Below, in pieces: positions 37,787 to 47,378 of a stretch of 64,000 bases of DNA. The translations under genes and the position numbers were made by a program. The notes below the pieces were generated by a model. That model searched no databases. It saw nothing but the letters and a program-made list of their open reading frames with translations, and was not told the DNA's origin. Each line of letters starts with the position of its first letter. Position 1 is the first letter of the stretch. Source of the stretch: Paracidovorax anthurii (GTDB lineage Bacteria; Pseudomonadota; Gammaproteobacteria; Burkholderiales; Burkholderiaceae_C); NCBI RefSeq assembly GCF_003269065.1, contig NZ_QLTA01000013.1, positions 1-64,000 of the forward strand, in the 5' to 3' direction.

Positions 37787-39998
37787 GATCGACCCCAATA
37801 CTGAAACGAACTCCAGTACTGATAGTTTCTCCATGCCACCCATGCCTTCTTTTTCTGCGGAGTCCGCACCGTCTGCAGGCGCCCAGGATTTCTGGACACC
37901 GTCCATGCCGTCAGGAGAAGGTTCCACCACCCCATTTCTGAATCGGGATCACAGCATCCTGGCGTTCAACGAGCGTGTATTCGATTGGGCTGCGCGCACG
38001 GACGTCCCTTTGCTGGAGCGCTTGCGTTATCTCTGCATCGTTTCGTCGAACCTGGACGAATTCTTCGAGGTTCGGGCGGCACCGCATATCACTGCCGCAC
38101 AGGGAGGAGAAACCAAGGGGCCCTACACGGTGGAGTCGTTCGAGGCCTTGTCTGCCAAGGCCCATGATCTGGTAGCGCGGCAGTACGCGCTCTACAACGA
38201 ATCCCTGATGCCGGCATTTGCCGAGCAGGGGATTCATATCGTCTCGCATGGTGATCGATCTCCCGATCAACGCCGTTGGGTTCGGGAATATTTTGAGCGG
38301 GAGGTCCGGCCTTTGCTGGTTCCCGTGGGGCTGGATCCAGCCCATCCCTTTCCGCAGGTGGCGAACAAGTCGCTGAATTTCATTGTGCGACTCAAAGGCA
38401 ATGACGCCTTCGGCAGGGAAAATGAAATCGCGATCGTCAAGGTGCCTCGTGTCCTGCCGCGCTTGGTCCGGTTGCCCGTCAAGGTGGCTCCCAAGGGGGC
38501 TCAGTGCGTCAGTCTGTCCAGCATTGTGCGGGCACATCTGAGCGAGCTATTCCCCGGGCGGGAGGTGACGGAATTTTCTCAGTTCCGGGTCACGCGGCAC
38601 TCCGACTTGGCGGTGGACGAAGATGATGTCCGCAATTTGCGGACTGCACTGCGCCAGGGGCTGCAACATCGCCATTACGGTCAGGCGGTTCGGCTGGAAG
38701 TCTCTGCAAGCTGTTCCCGATTCCTGTCGGATTTCTTGCAATCCCAGTTTGCATTGCCCGATGCCGCGCTGTTCCGTGTGCACGGTCCGGTCAATCTGGT
38801 AAGGCTCTCCCAACTGGTGGATCTGGTCAATGAGCCGGCCTTGCTGTTTCCCTTGTGGCGTTCTTCCTGGCCGCGGCAGGTGCTGCCGGGCACTTCACTG
38901 ATGGAGCAGATCCGTCGCCGTGACATTCTGGTGCACCAGCCTTTCGAAAGTTTCGACTCGGTGATCCAGTTCCTGCGCGAGGCGGTGAATGACCCCCAGG
39001 TCCTGGCGATCAAGCAGACCATCTATCGCACGGGGGCTGACTCCGAAATGATGGAGTTGCTGCGTGAAGCCGTGCGACGGGGCAAGGAAGTCATGGCTGT
39101 GGTGGAACTCAAGGCACGGTTTGATGAAGAGGCCAATATCAATTGGGCCGAGGCGCTGGAATCGATTGGCGCCCAGGTCGTTTATGGCGTGGTCGGGCTC
39201 AAGACCCACGCCAAGATGCTGCTGGTGACGCGGCGTGAAGGGCAGCGGTTGCGCCGCTATGGGCATTTGTCCACGGGCAACTACAACCCGCGCACCGCGC
39301 GTCTCTATACCGATCTCAGCTATTTCACGGCGGACGCCGACGTGACGGCGGATATGGACGCGGTATTCAATCATTTGGCCAGCCAGAACAAGCTGCCCAA
39401 GCTCAAGCGGCTGGTGATGGCGCCTTTCCATCTCCATAGACACATGCAGGAGATGATCGAGTCTGTCGGCATGGCTGCCGCGCGGGGGGAGGATGCGCGA
39501 ATCGTCGCCAAGATGAATGCGTTGACGGATGAAGCGTTGATGAATGCACTCATCAAGGCGGGGCGGCAAGGGGCCCGCATTGATCTCATCGTGCGTGGCG
39601 CTTGCATGCTGCCGGCTCAGCGAGAAGGTGCCACGGAGAACATCCGCGTAAGGTCGATCATTGGCCGTTTTCTGGAGCACACCCGGGTCTTTTATTTTCG
39701 AGCGGGCCAGCAGGAGGATTTGCTGCTCTCCAGTGCGGACTGGATGAACCGCAACATGCTGCGGCGTGTCGAGTTGGCATGGCCCGTGACGGACCCGGCA
39801 CTGCGCCAGCGCATCATCGACGAATGTCTGGTGGCATACCTGCATGACGATCGTGATGCGTGGACGTTGCAGGCGGACGGGACGTATGCCCGTGCGCCCC
39901 ATCCCGTCTCCGGTCATGGGGCCCAGCAGGCGCTCATGCAGCGCCATGGCTCTGCGAGTTCCGGCAGTGCCGCACCTTTCGATGCGGCCCGTTCATGA
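37785..39998 (+). CDS. ppk1: Polyphosphate kinase 1
   Basis: 737 residues from ATG 37785, but a Pho box covers this codon and a -10 follows it, so translation probably begins at ATG 37833, 37842 or 37905, upstream of the first conserved stretch FLNRDHSILAFNERVFDWA (about residue 52). Seen: NLDEFFEVRAAPH, then the phospholipase-D-like catalytic part with VYGVVGLKTHAKMLLVTRRE (His475, likely the phosphorylated His), GNYNPRTARLYTDLSYF, and the second His in EHTRVFYF. It polymerises ATP phosphate into polyphosphate. Last four bases overlap sixA as ATGA. The first about 45 residues are low-complexity. Confidence 0.95.
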   Translation: MIDPNTETNSSTDSFSMPPMPSFSAESAPSAGAQDFWTPSMPSGEGSTTPFLNRDHSILAFNERVFDWAARTDVPLLERLRYLCIVSSNLDEFFEVRAAPHITAAQGGETKGPYTVESFEALSAKAHDLVARQYALYNESLMPAFAEQGIHIVSHGDRSPDQRRWVREYFEREVRPLLVPVGLDPAHPFPQVANKSLNFIVRLKGNDAFGRENEIAIVKVPRVLPRLVRLPVKVAPKGAQCVSLSSIVRAHLSELFPGREVTEFSQFRVTRHSDLAVDEDDVRNLRTALRQGLQHRHYGQAVRLEVSASCSRFLSDFLQSQFALPDAALFRVHGPVNLVRLSQLVDLVNEPALLFPLWRSSWPRQVLPGTSLMEQIRRRDILVHQPFESFDSVIQFLREAVNDPQVLAIKQTIYRTGADSEMMELLREAVRRGKEVMAVVELKARFDEEANINWAEALESIGAQVVYGVVGLKTHAKMLLVTRREGQRLRRYGHLSTGNYNPRTARLYTDLSYFTADADVTADMDAVFNHLASQNKLPKLKRLVMAPFHLHRHMQEMIESVGMAAARGEDARIVAKMNALTDEALMNALIKAGRQGARIDLIVRGACMLPAQREGATENIRVRSIIGRFLEHTRVFYFRAGQQEDLLLSSADWMNRNMLRRVELAWPVTDPALRQRIIDECLVAYLHDDRDAWTLQADGTYARAPHPVSGHGAQQALMQRHGSASSGSAAPFDAARS

Positions 39999-40459
39999 TG
40001 GACCTGATCCTTTGGCGTCACGCGGAGGCCGAAGATGCGCGCGATGGGATCGATGATCTGCAGCGCCCTTTGACCCCTCGAGGGGAAAAGCAGGCTGCCC
40101 GAATGGCGGGATGGCTGGATCGCCAGTTGCCCGAGGGCTTGCGGGTACTGGTAAGTCCTTCAAGGCGCACGGAGGCCACCGCGGAGCGACTGGGGCGCAA
40201 GTACAAACTGCGCGCCGAACTGCTTCCCGGAGGGAGTGCTTCTGAGCTGCTGGAATTGGTGCAATGGCCCCATGCGCGTGGCGCAGTGCTGGTGGTGGGG
40301 CACCAGCCCATGTTGGGGCAGACCGTTGCGGAGTTGCTGGGGTTGCGAATGCCGGAGTGCTCCATTCGCAAAGGCGCAGTGTGGTGGCTGCGCAGACGCA
40401 CCCGCAGTGATGTGAGTGAAACCATCCTGCTGGCTGTGCAGTCTCCTGATTTCCTGTAG
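39995..40459 (+). CDS. sixA: Phosphohistidine phosphatase SixA
   Basis: 154 residues. Seen: the histidine phosphatase signature LILWRHAEAED (Arg8, His9), SPSRRTEATAERLGR with the conserved Arg, and VVGHQPMLGQTVAELL with the second catalytic His. SixA removes phosphate from His, for example on HPt domains or NPr. ATG 39995 overlaps the ppk1 stop by four bases, so it is co-translated and likely induced with ppk1 under low phosphate. The following RHH gene is convergent. Confidence 0.9.
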   Translation: MMDLILWRHAEAEDARDGIDDLQRPLTPRGEKQAARMAGWLDRQLPEGLRVLVSPSRRTEATAERLGRKYKLRAELLPGGSASELLELVQWPHARGAVLVVGHQPMLGQTVAELLGLRMPECSIRKGAVWWLRRRTRSDVSETILLAVQSPDFL

Positions 40460-40487
40460 CCGGCGCGAAGCACGCCGCGGGCGTGCC

Positions 40488-40985
40488 TTACTTGCGTGCC
40501 TTGGGGGACTTGGCTGCGGGAATGTTTGACTCGGAGCTTTCCGGAGTGGCTTTGGGGCGCCCTGTCTTGATGGAGGGGACAGCCTGCATGGCTTTTTCCA
40601 GTGCGGCGTCAGTAAGGCTGCTCAGGAGCTTGAGACCGGCGCGGAGCAGTTCGCTCTTTTTTGCAGGAGTGCCGCGCTCGGCCAGACGCTGCTTGAGTTC
40701 GTCGATTGCCGCATATTCGTCCTTGGGAATCGTGAAGCTGTCGCGAACGAGTTTGGGCTTCCTGGGCTTGGAGTCTGGGGGCGCAATGGCCTTTGCCCGC
40801 TTGGGCGTTGCCGTGGTCGCTGGTTTGCTGCGCTTGCTCCGGCTGCCTTGGCCGCTGCTTTTCGCGGGGGCAGGGGCGGCGGCTTCAGCGCGCCTGGATT
40901 TGGAGGGCTTGGCAGCAGCGCTCTCGGTACTTTCGGCGTGAACGGTGGCCGGTGGGGCGGTGGCTGCGGATGGGGTATTGGGCAT
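40488..40985 (-). CDS. Hypothetical protein: histone-like tail plus ribbon-helix-helix domain
   Basis: 165 residues. Residues 1-78 are low-complexity, Ala/Pro/Lys/Ser/Thr rich (KSRRAEAAAPAPAKSS, KPATTATPKRAKA). Residues about 80-125 form a likely ribbon-helix-helix: RDSFTIPKDEYAAID for the strand and first helix, ELKQRLAERG, and KKSELLRAGLKLLSSLTD for the second helix. The C-terminal about 30 residues are again basic. RHH dimers bind DNA with the strand; the long tail would add nonspecific binding. A perfect 29-bp palindrome lies 20 bases before the start, so self-repression is likely. It sits after ppx on the same strand. I do not know its target genes. Confidence 0.7.
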   Translation of the reverse strand: MPNTPSAATAPPATVHAESTESAAAKPSKSRRAEAAAPAPAKSSGQGSRSKRSKPATTATPKRAKAIAPPDSKPRKPKLVRDSFTIPKDEYAAIDELKQRLAERGTPAKKSELLRAGLKLLSSLTDAALEKAMQAVPSIKTGRPKATPESSESNIPAAKSPKARK

Positions 40986-41005
40986 GGTCGATGCAATGCA
41001 AAGTT

Positions 41006-41034
41006 GAAACGGTATAAACAGTTTATACCGTTTC
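41006..41034. promoter_or_regulatory. Perfect 29-bp palindrome before the RHH gene
   Basis: GAAACGGTATAAAC (41006-41019), A, GTTTATACCGTTTC (41021-41034): 14 of 14 bases match. Its TATAAA/TATACC core could serve as a -10, so a bound protein would block the promoter. It lies between the ppx stop and the RHH start. As a ppx terminator it would lack a T run after the stem. Confidence 0.75.
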
Positions 41035-41069
41035 TTGTGTGCCGGCTTGACCGGCGCTGCATCCGCCGG

Positions 41070-42548
41070 TCAAGGCAGTTCGGACTCGAACTCCCAGGCC
41101 GTTCTTTGCCATGCGGCGCTTTCTTCCCGGAGAAGGTGTGCTGATTGGGGGTAGGCCGCAGCCCATCCGGGGCGGGCCGTGGCGATGAAGCGATGCCCCT
41201 GGTGTGACAGGGCTACGCCTTCCATGTCCGGATTGCGCCGTGCATGGCACAGGGCGACGGCCATCCGCAGGCAAGCCAGTTGAAGCGCAAGATTCGGATC
41301 ATCCAGGTCCGTCTCCAGTTTGCGGACTTTGCCCCGATGTCCTTTGACGAGAAGGCCCAGATGGTGCAGCTCCGGCACGGAGAAGCCTGCCGCGTCGGTG
41401 TGGTCCAGGATGTAGGCTCCGTGGTGGTGGTAGTCGCCGTGCGAGACGAGGCAGCCTATCTCGTGCATGCGCGCGGCCCAGGACAGTTCTTTCTCGCCAC
41501 GCTCGTGGGCATCGGGCCGGGCTTGTGCGTGAAGCATGGTTGCGGTTTTCGCCACCCGCTCGGCATGTTCGACATCCACCCTGAATCGCTCCATCAGCCC
41601 GCGCACGGTGGTTGAGCGCAGATCGTTCTCGTGTAGCTCGCGGTCCAGAAGGTCATAGAGGGCTCCTTGACGCAGGGCCCCTTGCGCGACATGCATCTGC
41701 TTGATACCCAGCAGGTCGAAGACAGCCCGCAAGACGCTGATGCCCCCTCCGATCACGGCTCTGCGGTCTTCCTTGAGCCCTTCGATGCGGACCCGGTCGG
41801 CGGATCGGGCTCGCAACAGCTGCTCTTTCAGCCAATCCAGTCCGTCGCGGGTGATCCGTCCGGCAGGGTGGCCAGTCGCCGCCAGAACATCGCCCACTGC
41901 GCCCACCGTTCCGGATGAGCCGTATGCCACGTCCCAGGCCTGGGGGCGATAGATGTTCAGGGCTTCGTCCAGGACGGCCTGGGCGGCAACCTCCGCCGTG
42001 CGAAACGATTCCGGCGTGAAGGAGCCATCGGCGAAATAGCGGCTTGACCATGCAACGCTTCCTACCCGGAAGGACGCTACAGCGTCTGCCGAGAAGCCGT
42101 GGCCCAGAATCAGTTCGGTGGATCGGCCGCCGATATCCACGACCAGGCGCCGTTCATCGGACTGGGGCAGCAGGTGGGCCACGCCTTGATAGATGAGCCG
42201 GGCTTCTTCAGGACCAGATACCACGTCGATGGCGTGGCCGAGAATGGCGCTGCCGCGAAGCAGAAAGGTTTCCCGGTTGCGCGCTTCGCGCAATGTCTGG
42301 GTGGCAACGGCGCGTACTTTGTCGGGGGCGAAGCCTTTGAGGCGTTCCGCAAAGCGGGCCAGGCAATCCCAGCCGCGCTGCATGGCCTCTGCCGTCAGAT
42401 TCCGCTCTTCGTCCAGCCCGCTACCCTGACGAACGGTTTCCTTGAGATATTCGACGCGCCGGATGAGTCCGTGCTCAAAGCGACCAATCTCAAGGCGAAA
42501 GCTGTTGGATCCCAGATCCACAGCGGCAAGCAATGTTCCGTCGTGCAT
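41070..42548 (-). CDS. ppx: Exopolyphosphatase (Ppx/GppA family)
   Basis: 492 residues. Seen: AAVDLGSNSFRLEIGRF near residue 8, the ASKHA phosphate-binding loop, IGGRSTELILGHG for the second loop, GSSGTVGAVGDVL, and a C-terminal HD-like helical part with LHAQARPDAHERGEKELSWAARMHEIGCLVSHGDYHHHGAY. It removes terminal phosphate from polyphosphate, or pppGpp. ATG 42548 is chosen; the longer frame adds 14 residues. It diverges from pstS across 265 bases that carry a Pho box. Confidence 0.95.
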   Translation of the reverse strand: MHDGTLLAAVDLGSNSFRLEIGRFEHGLIRRVEYLKETVRQGSGLDEERNLTAEAMQRGWDCLARFAERLKGFAPDKVRAVATQTLREARNRETFLLRGSAILGHAIDVVSGPEEARLIYQGVAHLLPQSDERRLVVDIGGRSTELILGHGFSADAVASFRVGSVAWSSRYFADGSFTPESFRTAEVAAQAVLDEALNIYRPQAWDVAYGSSGTVGAVGDVLAATGHPAGRITRDGLDWLKEQLLRARSADRVRIEGLKEDRRAVIGGGISVLRAVFDLLGIKQMHVAQGALRQGALYDLLDRELHENDLRSTTVRGLMERFRVDVEHAERVAKTATMLHAQARPDAHERGEKELSWAARMHEIGCLVSHGDYHHHGAYILDHTDAAGFSVPELHHLGLLVKGHRGKVRKLETDLDDPNLALQLACLRMAVALCHARRNPDMEGVALSHQGHRFIATARPGWAAAYPQSAHLLREESAAWQRTAWEFESELP

Positions 42549-42742
42549 GTGATGGCGCCCTGCGCTCTGGTTTTTCAGGCGGCGCAGCATAGCACTCCCC
42601 TCCTGCCGGCATGCAAGGCGGTGTCTCCGTTGCCCAGTCCGGTGTCGAGAGACTACGGCGGATGCGTGACGGTTTCATGACATGCGAGAGTCACAATCCA
42701 TGGCATTACCCTTTGGAGCAGAGTCATGACAGTCGTGGATGA

Positions 42743-42762
42743 ATGTCATAAGGTTGTCATAA
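42743..42762 (+). promoter_or_regulatory. Pho box of pstS
   Basis: TGTCAT repeats at 42744-42749 and 42755-42760, 11 bases apart, as ATGTCATAAGGTTGTCAT. TAGAGT at 42771-42776 suits a -10. PhoB, encoded in the same operon, would bind here. It lies midway in the ppx/pstS divergent region and might act on ppx as well. Confidence 0.8.
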
Positions 42763-42813
42763 AGCACTTCTAGAGTCGCCCCCACTGATTCTTCTCAACC
42801 AAGAGGTTCCTTT

Positions 42814-43854
42814 ATGAAACTGTCTGTGATTCGGATTCTGGTGTCGGGTGTGGTGTCTGCCGGTGCATTCTCTGGTGCTTGGGCACAGCAGGAAGCCACG
42901 GGCGCTGGCGCCAGCTTCCCCGCCCCGCTGTATTCCAAGTGGGCGGCTGATTACAACAAGGCAACCGGGGTCAAGATCAACTACCAGTCCGTGGGATCGG
43001 GTGCCGGTCTTCGCCAGATCGAGGCGAAGACGGTGGATTTTGGCGCGTCCGATGCGCCGCTGAAGGACGACGAACTGTCCAAGAAGGGCCTGGTGCAGTT
43101 CCCCACCGTGATCGGTGGCGTGGTGCCGGTGGTGAATATCAAAGGTGTTGCCGCAGGGCAGATCAAGCTGAATGGCCAAGTTCTGGGTGATATCTATCTG
43201 GGCAAGGTGACGAACTGGACCGATCCGGCCATCAAGGCGCTCAACCCCGGCGTGAACCTGCCGGACGCGCCCATTGCACCGGTTCGCCGTGCAGATGGCT
43301 CCGGTACGAGCTTCATTTTCACGAACTACCTGTCCAAGGTGAACGCTGAGTGGAAGTCCAAGGTCGGCGAAGGCACGGCCGTCAACTGGCCCACGGGTGC
43401 GGGCGGCAAGGGCAACGAAGGCGTGGCTGCATTCATTGGGCGCTTGCCGAACTCCATCGGCTATGTGGAATATGCCTATGTCAAGCAGAACAAACTGACC
43501 TACGTGCAACTGCAGAATGCCGACGGCGCTTTCGTTTCTCCTGACGACAGCGCATTCAAGGCGGCAGCGGCGGGAGCCGACTGGTCCAAGAGCTTCTATC
43601 AGATCCTGACCAATCAGCCTGGCAAAGAGGCTTGGCCGATCACGGGCGCCACGTTCATCTTGCTGAACAAGGTCCAAGACAAGCCCGCCCAGGCTGTCAC
43701 CTCGCTCAAGTTCTTCGAATGGGCTTTCAAGTCCGGCGACAAGACCGCCGCAGACCTCGACTACGTGCCGATGCCTGAGGGCGTCAAGACCGTGATCATG
43801 AAGTCTTGGGATGAGATCAAGGACACTTCCGGCAAGGCGATCTCGCTGAAGTAA
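42814..43854 (+). CDS. pstS: Periplasmic phosphate-binding protein PstS
   Basis: 346 residues with a signal peptide cut after SGAWA (about residue 24). Seen: [20 protein letters not shown] at the mature N-terminus, the phosphate-pocket loop [21 protein letters not shown], and [17 protein letters not shown], all standard for high-affinity PstS. It hands phosphate to PstCA. Start ATG 42814 follows AGAGG. The Pho box about 55 bases upstream and the following pstC, pstA, pstB genes set its role. Confidence 0.97.
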   Translation: MKLSVIRILVSGVVSAGAFSGAWAQQEATGAGASFPAPLYSKWAADYNKATGVKINYQSVGSGAGLRQIEAKTVDFGASDAPLKDDELSKKGLVQFPTVIGGVVPVVNIKGVAAGQIKLNGQVLGDIYLGKVTNWTDPAIKALNPGVNLPDAPIAPVRRADGSGTSFIFTNYLSKVNAEWKSKVGEGTAVNWPTGAGGKGNEGVAAFIGRLPNSIGYVEYAYVKQNKLTYVQLQNADGAFVSPDDSAFKAAAAGADWSKSFYQILTNQPGKEAWPITGATFILLNKVQDKPAQAVTSLKFFEWAFKSGDKTAADLDYVPMPEGVKTVIMKSWDEIKDTSGKAISLK

Positions 43855-43919
43855 GTTCTTTCGGCCGGCACTGTGATCGCAGGGCCGGCCGCAACCCTGC
43901 CAAAGGAAGGCCGACCGCC

Positions 43920-44945
43920 GTGTCCAGTACCATGCCCGCCCGTCCCGCGCCGCCCCTGCAAGGCGGCGCTGGCATTCCCAGAACGAACCCTCCTGCACGC
44001 GCGCCTTTGCTCTCCGGCGCCGTGGCGGATCGCATTTTCGCGTGGCTTGCGCGCGGTGCGGCGATATTGACGTTGGCACTGCTGCTGGGCATCCTCGCAT
44101 CGCTGGTGGTGGGGGCTTGGCCGTCGATCGAGAAGTATGGCGTGGGTTTTTTGGCGCGCAGCGTGTGGGACCCGGTGCAGAACGACTATGGCGGTCTCGT
44201 CATGATCTATGGCACCTTGGCCACCTCGATCATCGCCCTGCTGATTGCTGTCCCGGTGAGTTTCGGGATCGCGCTGTTTCTGACCGAACTCTCGCCTGCC
44301 TGGCTCAAGCGGCCGCTCGGAACGGCCATCGAGTTGCTGGCTGCGGTGCCGTCGATCGTGTACGGCATGTGGGGACTGATGGTGTTCGGCCCCATCCTGG
44401 CGGCCTGGGTCCAGCAGCCACTGCAATCGCTGCTGTCCGGCGTGCCTTACCTGGGGGCGCTGGTGTCCGGTCCTCCGGTCGGTATCGGGATACTCTCGGC
44501 GGGCATCATCCTCGCGATCATGATCATCCCGTTCATCGCCGCCGTGATGCGCGATGTTTTCGAGGTCACCCCGGCTCTTCTCAAGGAATCGGCCTACGGG
44601 CTTGGCGCCACGACGTGGGAGGTGGTGTGGAAGGTGGTGCTTCCCTATACCAAGACGGGTGTGCTGGGTGGTGTGATGCTGGGGTTGGGGCGTGCCTTGG
44701 GAGAAACCATGGCGGTCACGTTCGTCATCGGCAATATGAACCAACTCAATTCCCTGTCCGTGTTCGAGGCGGCCAACAGCATCACCTCGGCGCTGGCCAA
44801 TGAATTCGCGGAAGCGGGCGAGGGGCTCCACCAGGCATCGCTCATCTACCTTGGGCTGGTGCTGTTCTTCATCACCTTCGTCGTGCTGGCACTCTCCAAG
44901 GTGCTTCTGTCCCGCCTGCAGAAGGGTGAAGGAGCCCGCGCATGA
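43920..44945 (+). CDS. pstC: Phosphate ABC transporter permease PstC (GTG start)
   Basis: 341 residues with six predicted membrane helices after a cytoplasmic tail of about 35 residues. Seen: [48 protein letters not shown], and the permease loop [29 protein letters not shown] that contacts PstB. GTG 43920 is ten bases after AAGGAAGG; ATG 43932 would lie too far from it. It overlaps pstA by four bases (ATGA). Confidence 0.96.
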   Translation: MSSTMPARPAPPLQGGAGIPRTNPPARAPLLSGAVADRIFAWLARGAAILTLALLLGILASLVVGAWPSIEKYGVGFLARSVWDPVQNDYGGLVMIYGTLATSIIALLIAVPVSFGIALFLTELSPAWLKRPLGTAIELLAAVPSIVYGMWGLMVFGPILAAWVQQPLQSLLSGVPYLGALVSGPPVGIGILSAGIILAIMIIPFIAAVMRDVFEVTPALLKESAYGLGATTWEVVWKVVLPYTKTGVLGGVMLGLGRALGETMAVTFVIGNMNQLNSLSVFEAANSITSALANEFAEAGEGLHQASLIYLGLVLFFITFVVLALSKVLLSRLQKGEGARA

Positions 44946-45826
44946 GCACTTCACAGCAACTCATCTCCGCGGCCGAGCTGGCCCGGCAACGGCAAACCCG
45001 CTATGCCAGCCGCAAGCGCCTGAACAATCTTGCACTGACCCTGTCGCTGGCCGCGATGGCGTTCGGCGTTTTCTGGCTGGTATGGATTCTGTGGGAAACC
45101 ATCCGGCTGGGAATCGGGGGGCTCAGCATTGCGCTCTTCACCCAGATGACCCCTCCGCCTAACGAGGTGGGAGGTATCTCCAATGCCATCTTCGGCTCCT
45201 TCGTGATGGTTCTGCTGGCCACCTTCGTGGGAACGCCGATCGGCATCATGGCTGGCGTGTACCTTGCCGAATACGACAAGCGCGGCTGGCTGGCTTCGGC
45301 GACCCGCTTCGTGAACGACATCCTGCTGTCGGCCCCCAGCATCGTGATCGGGCTTTTCGTCTATGCGATGGTGGTGGCGCGCTTCAAGAGTTTCTCGGGG
45401 TACGCCGGCATCCTCGCGCTGGCACTCATCGTGATCCCCGTGGTCATCCGGACCACCGAGAACATGCTCGTGCTCGTGCCCGCAAGCCTGCGCGAGGCCG
45501 CCTATGCCCTGGGTACGCCCAAGTGGAAGGTGATCATGCTAGTCACCCTGCGTGCCGCGCGTGCGGGGGTCATCACCGGGGTGTTGCTGGCCGTCGCTCG
45601 CATCGCCGGCGAGACGGCACCGCTGCTGTTCACGGCGCTCAACAATCAGTTCTGGAATGCCGATCTGGCCAAGCCCATGGCGAGCCTGCCGGTGACCATC
45701 TTCAAGTTCGCGATGAGTCCGTATGAAAACTGGCAGCAGCTTGCCTGGGCCGGTGTCTTCCTCATCACCGTCGCCGTCCTGGGGCTCAATATCCTGGCCC
45801 GTGTGTTGACGCGCCACAAATCCTGA
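44942..45826 (+). CDS. pstA: Phosphate ABC transporter permease PstA
   Basis: 294 residues with six membrane helices. Seen: [52 protein letters not shown], and the loop [30 protein letters not shown] that couples to PstB. It forms the inner membrane channel with PstC. Start ATG 44942 overlaps the pstC stop; 32 bases lie before pstB. Confidence 0.96.
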   Translation: MSTSQQLISAAELARQRQTRYASRKRLNNLALTLSLAAMAFGVFWLVWILWETIRLGIGGLSIALFTQMTPPPNEVGGISNAIFGSFVMVLLATFVGTPIGIMAGVYLAEYDKRGWLASATRFVNDILLSAPSIVIGLFVYAMVVARFKSFSGYAGILALALIVIPVVIRTTENMLVLVPASLREAAYALGTPKWKVIMLVTLRAARAGVITGVLLAVARIAGETAPLLFTALNNQFWNADLAKPMASLPVTIFKFAMSPYENWQQLAWAGVFLITVAVLGLNILARVLTRHKS

Positions 45827-45858
45827 GACAACCTATCCGCCATAGATTGGTCCATTCC

Positions 45859-46641
45859 ATGCCAACGAAACAAGCCGACACCGTCGAGACCGCCAAGATC
45901 ACGGTGCGCGATCTGAACTTCTATTACGGCAAGTTCCATGCCCTCAAGGGCATCAATCTCGACATTCCCGAGAAGAAGGTCACCGCCTTCATCGGTCCGT
46001 CGGGCTGCGGCAAGTCCACCTTGCTGCGCACCTTCAACCGCATGTTCGAGCTGTATCCTGAGCAGCGCGCCGAAGGCCAGATCATGCTCGACGGCGAGAA
46101 CCTGCTGACCAGCAAGCAGGATGTCGCCCTGATCCGGGCCAAGGTCGGCATGGTGTTCCAGAAGCCCACGCCGTTTCCGATGTCGATCTACGACAACATC
46201 GCCTTCGGCGTGAAGCTGTTCGAGAGCCTCAATGCCACCGACATGGATGACCGCGTGGAGTGGGCGCTGCGCAAGGCGGCACTCTGGAACGAGGTGAAGG
46301 ACAAGCTGCACCAGAGTGGCTCGGGCCTTTCTGGCGGCCAGCAGCAGCGCCTGTGCATTGCACGCGGCATCGCCATCAAGCCGGAGGTGCTGCTGCTCGA
46401 CGAGCCCTGCTCGGCGCTGGACCCGATTTCCACGGCCAAGGTCGAGGAGTTGATCGCGGAGCTCAAGAACGACTACACCGTGGTCATCGTCACGCACAAC
46501 ATGCAGCAGGCTGCGCGCTGCAGCGACTACACCGCCTACATGTACCTGGGCGACCTGATGGAATTCGGTGAGACGGAGCAGATGTTCTTCAAGCCCCAGC
46601 GCAAAGAGACCGAAGACTACATCACCGGCCGTTTCGGTTGA
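45859..46641 (+). CDS. pstB: Phosphate ABC transporter ATPase PstB
   Basis: 260 residues. Seen: Walker A GPSGCGKS (46-53), [32 protein letters not shown] with the Q loop, signature [16 protein letters not shown], Walker [14 protein letters not shown] and the switch [22 protein letters not shown]. It powers PstCA. Start ATG 45859 fits relatives; the GTG at 45847 is less likely. The phoU gene follows after 20 bases. Confidence 0.97.
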   Translation: MPTKQADTVETAKITVRDLNFYYGKFHALKGINLDIPEKKVTAFIGPSGCGKSTLLRTFNRMFELYPEQRAEGQIMLDGENLLTSKQDVALIRAKVGMVFQKPTPFPMSIYDNIAFGVKLFESLNATDMDDRVEWALRKAALWNEVKDKLHQSGSGLSGGQQQRLCIARGIAIKPEVLLLDEPCSALDPISTAKVEELIAELKNDYTVVIVTHNMQQAARCSDYTAYMYLGDLMEFGETEQMFFKPQRKETEDYITGRFG

Positions 46642-46661
46642 TCGGACGAGGAGCGCCACAC

Positions 46662-47363
46662 ATGCCAGACAAGCACCTTTCTTCGCAATTCGACAGCGAA
46701 CTCAACAGCATCTCGGCCCGGGTGATGGAGCTGGGCGGCTTGGTGGAATCCCAGATCCGCCAGGCTGTCTATGCCTTGTCCCAGTTCAGCGTGGAGGCGG
46801 CCGACCAGGTGGCGGCCACGGAGCACCGGGTGAATGCGATGGAGGTCGAGATCGACCACGAGCTTTCTTCCATCATTGCCCGGCGACAGCCCACGGCGCG
46901 CGACCTGCGTCTGCTGATCGCGTTCTCCAAGGCCACGGCCAACCTGGAGCGCATGGGGGATGAAGCCAACAAGATGGCACGCATGGTCAAGTCCATCATC
47001 GAGAGCGGTGCATCGCGTTCGCTGCCGACCACCGATCTGCGCGTGGCCGCAGAGTTGGCGTCGGGCCTGCTGCGCAAGGCGCTCGATGCATTCGCGCGGC
47101 TCGATACCAAGGCGGCCGTGGCCATCCTCAAGGAGGACGATCTCATCGACCGCGAGTTCGACGGCTTCGTTCGCAAGCTCATCACTTACATGATGGAAGA
47201 TCCCCGCACGATCTCTTCGAGCCTGGATCTGCTGTTTCTGGCCAAGGCCATCGAACGCATCGGCGACCACTCCAAAAACGTGGCCGAACTCATCATCTAC
47301 CTCGTCAAGGGCAAGGACGTGCGCCACACCGCCCTCGAGCAGATCGAGTCGGCCGTCCTCTGA
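46662..47363 (+). CDS. phoU: Phosphate signalling regulator PhoU
   Basis: 233 residues made of two homologous three-helix halves. Seen: HLSSQFDSELNSISARVMELGGLVESQI at the start, metal-site DLRLLIAFSKATANLERMGDEANKMARM in the first half, and SLDLLFLAKAIERIGDHSKNVAELIIYLVKG in the second. PhoU links PstB to PhoR and keeps the kinase off when phosphate is plenty. GAGGAG precedes ATG 46662. phoB follows after 15 bases. Confidence 0.97.
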   Translation: MPDKHLSSQFDSELNSISARVMELGGLVESQIRQAVYALSQFSVEAADQVAATEHRVNAMEVEIDHELSSIIARRQPTARDLRLLIAFSKATANLERMGDEANKMARMVKSIIESGASRSLPTTDLRVAAELASGLLRKALDAFARLDTKAAVAILKEDDLIDREFDGFVRKLITYMMEDPRTISSSLDLLFLAKAIERIGDHSKNVAELIIYLVKGKDVRHTALEQIESAVL

Positions 47364-47378
47364 CAGGACTTGCACTCC

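Noticed and set aside
41006-41034. The 29-bp palindrome as terminator of ppx
   Set aside because: The stem is AT-rich, would have almost no loop, and no T run follows it on the ppx strand; an operator fits better.
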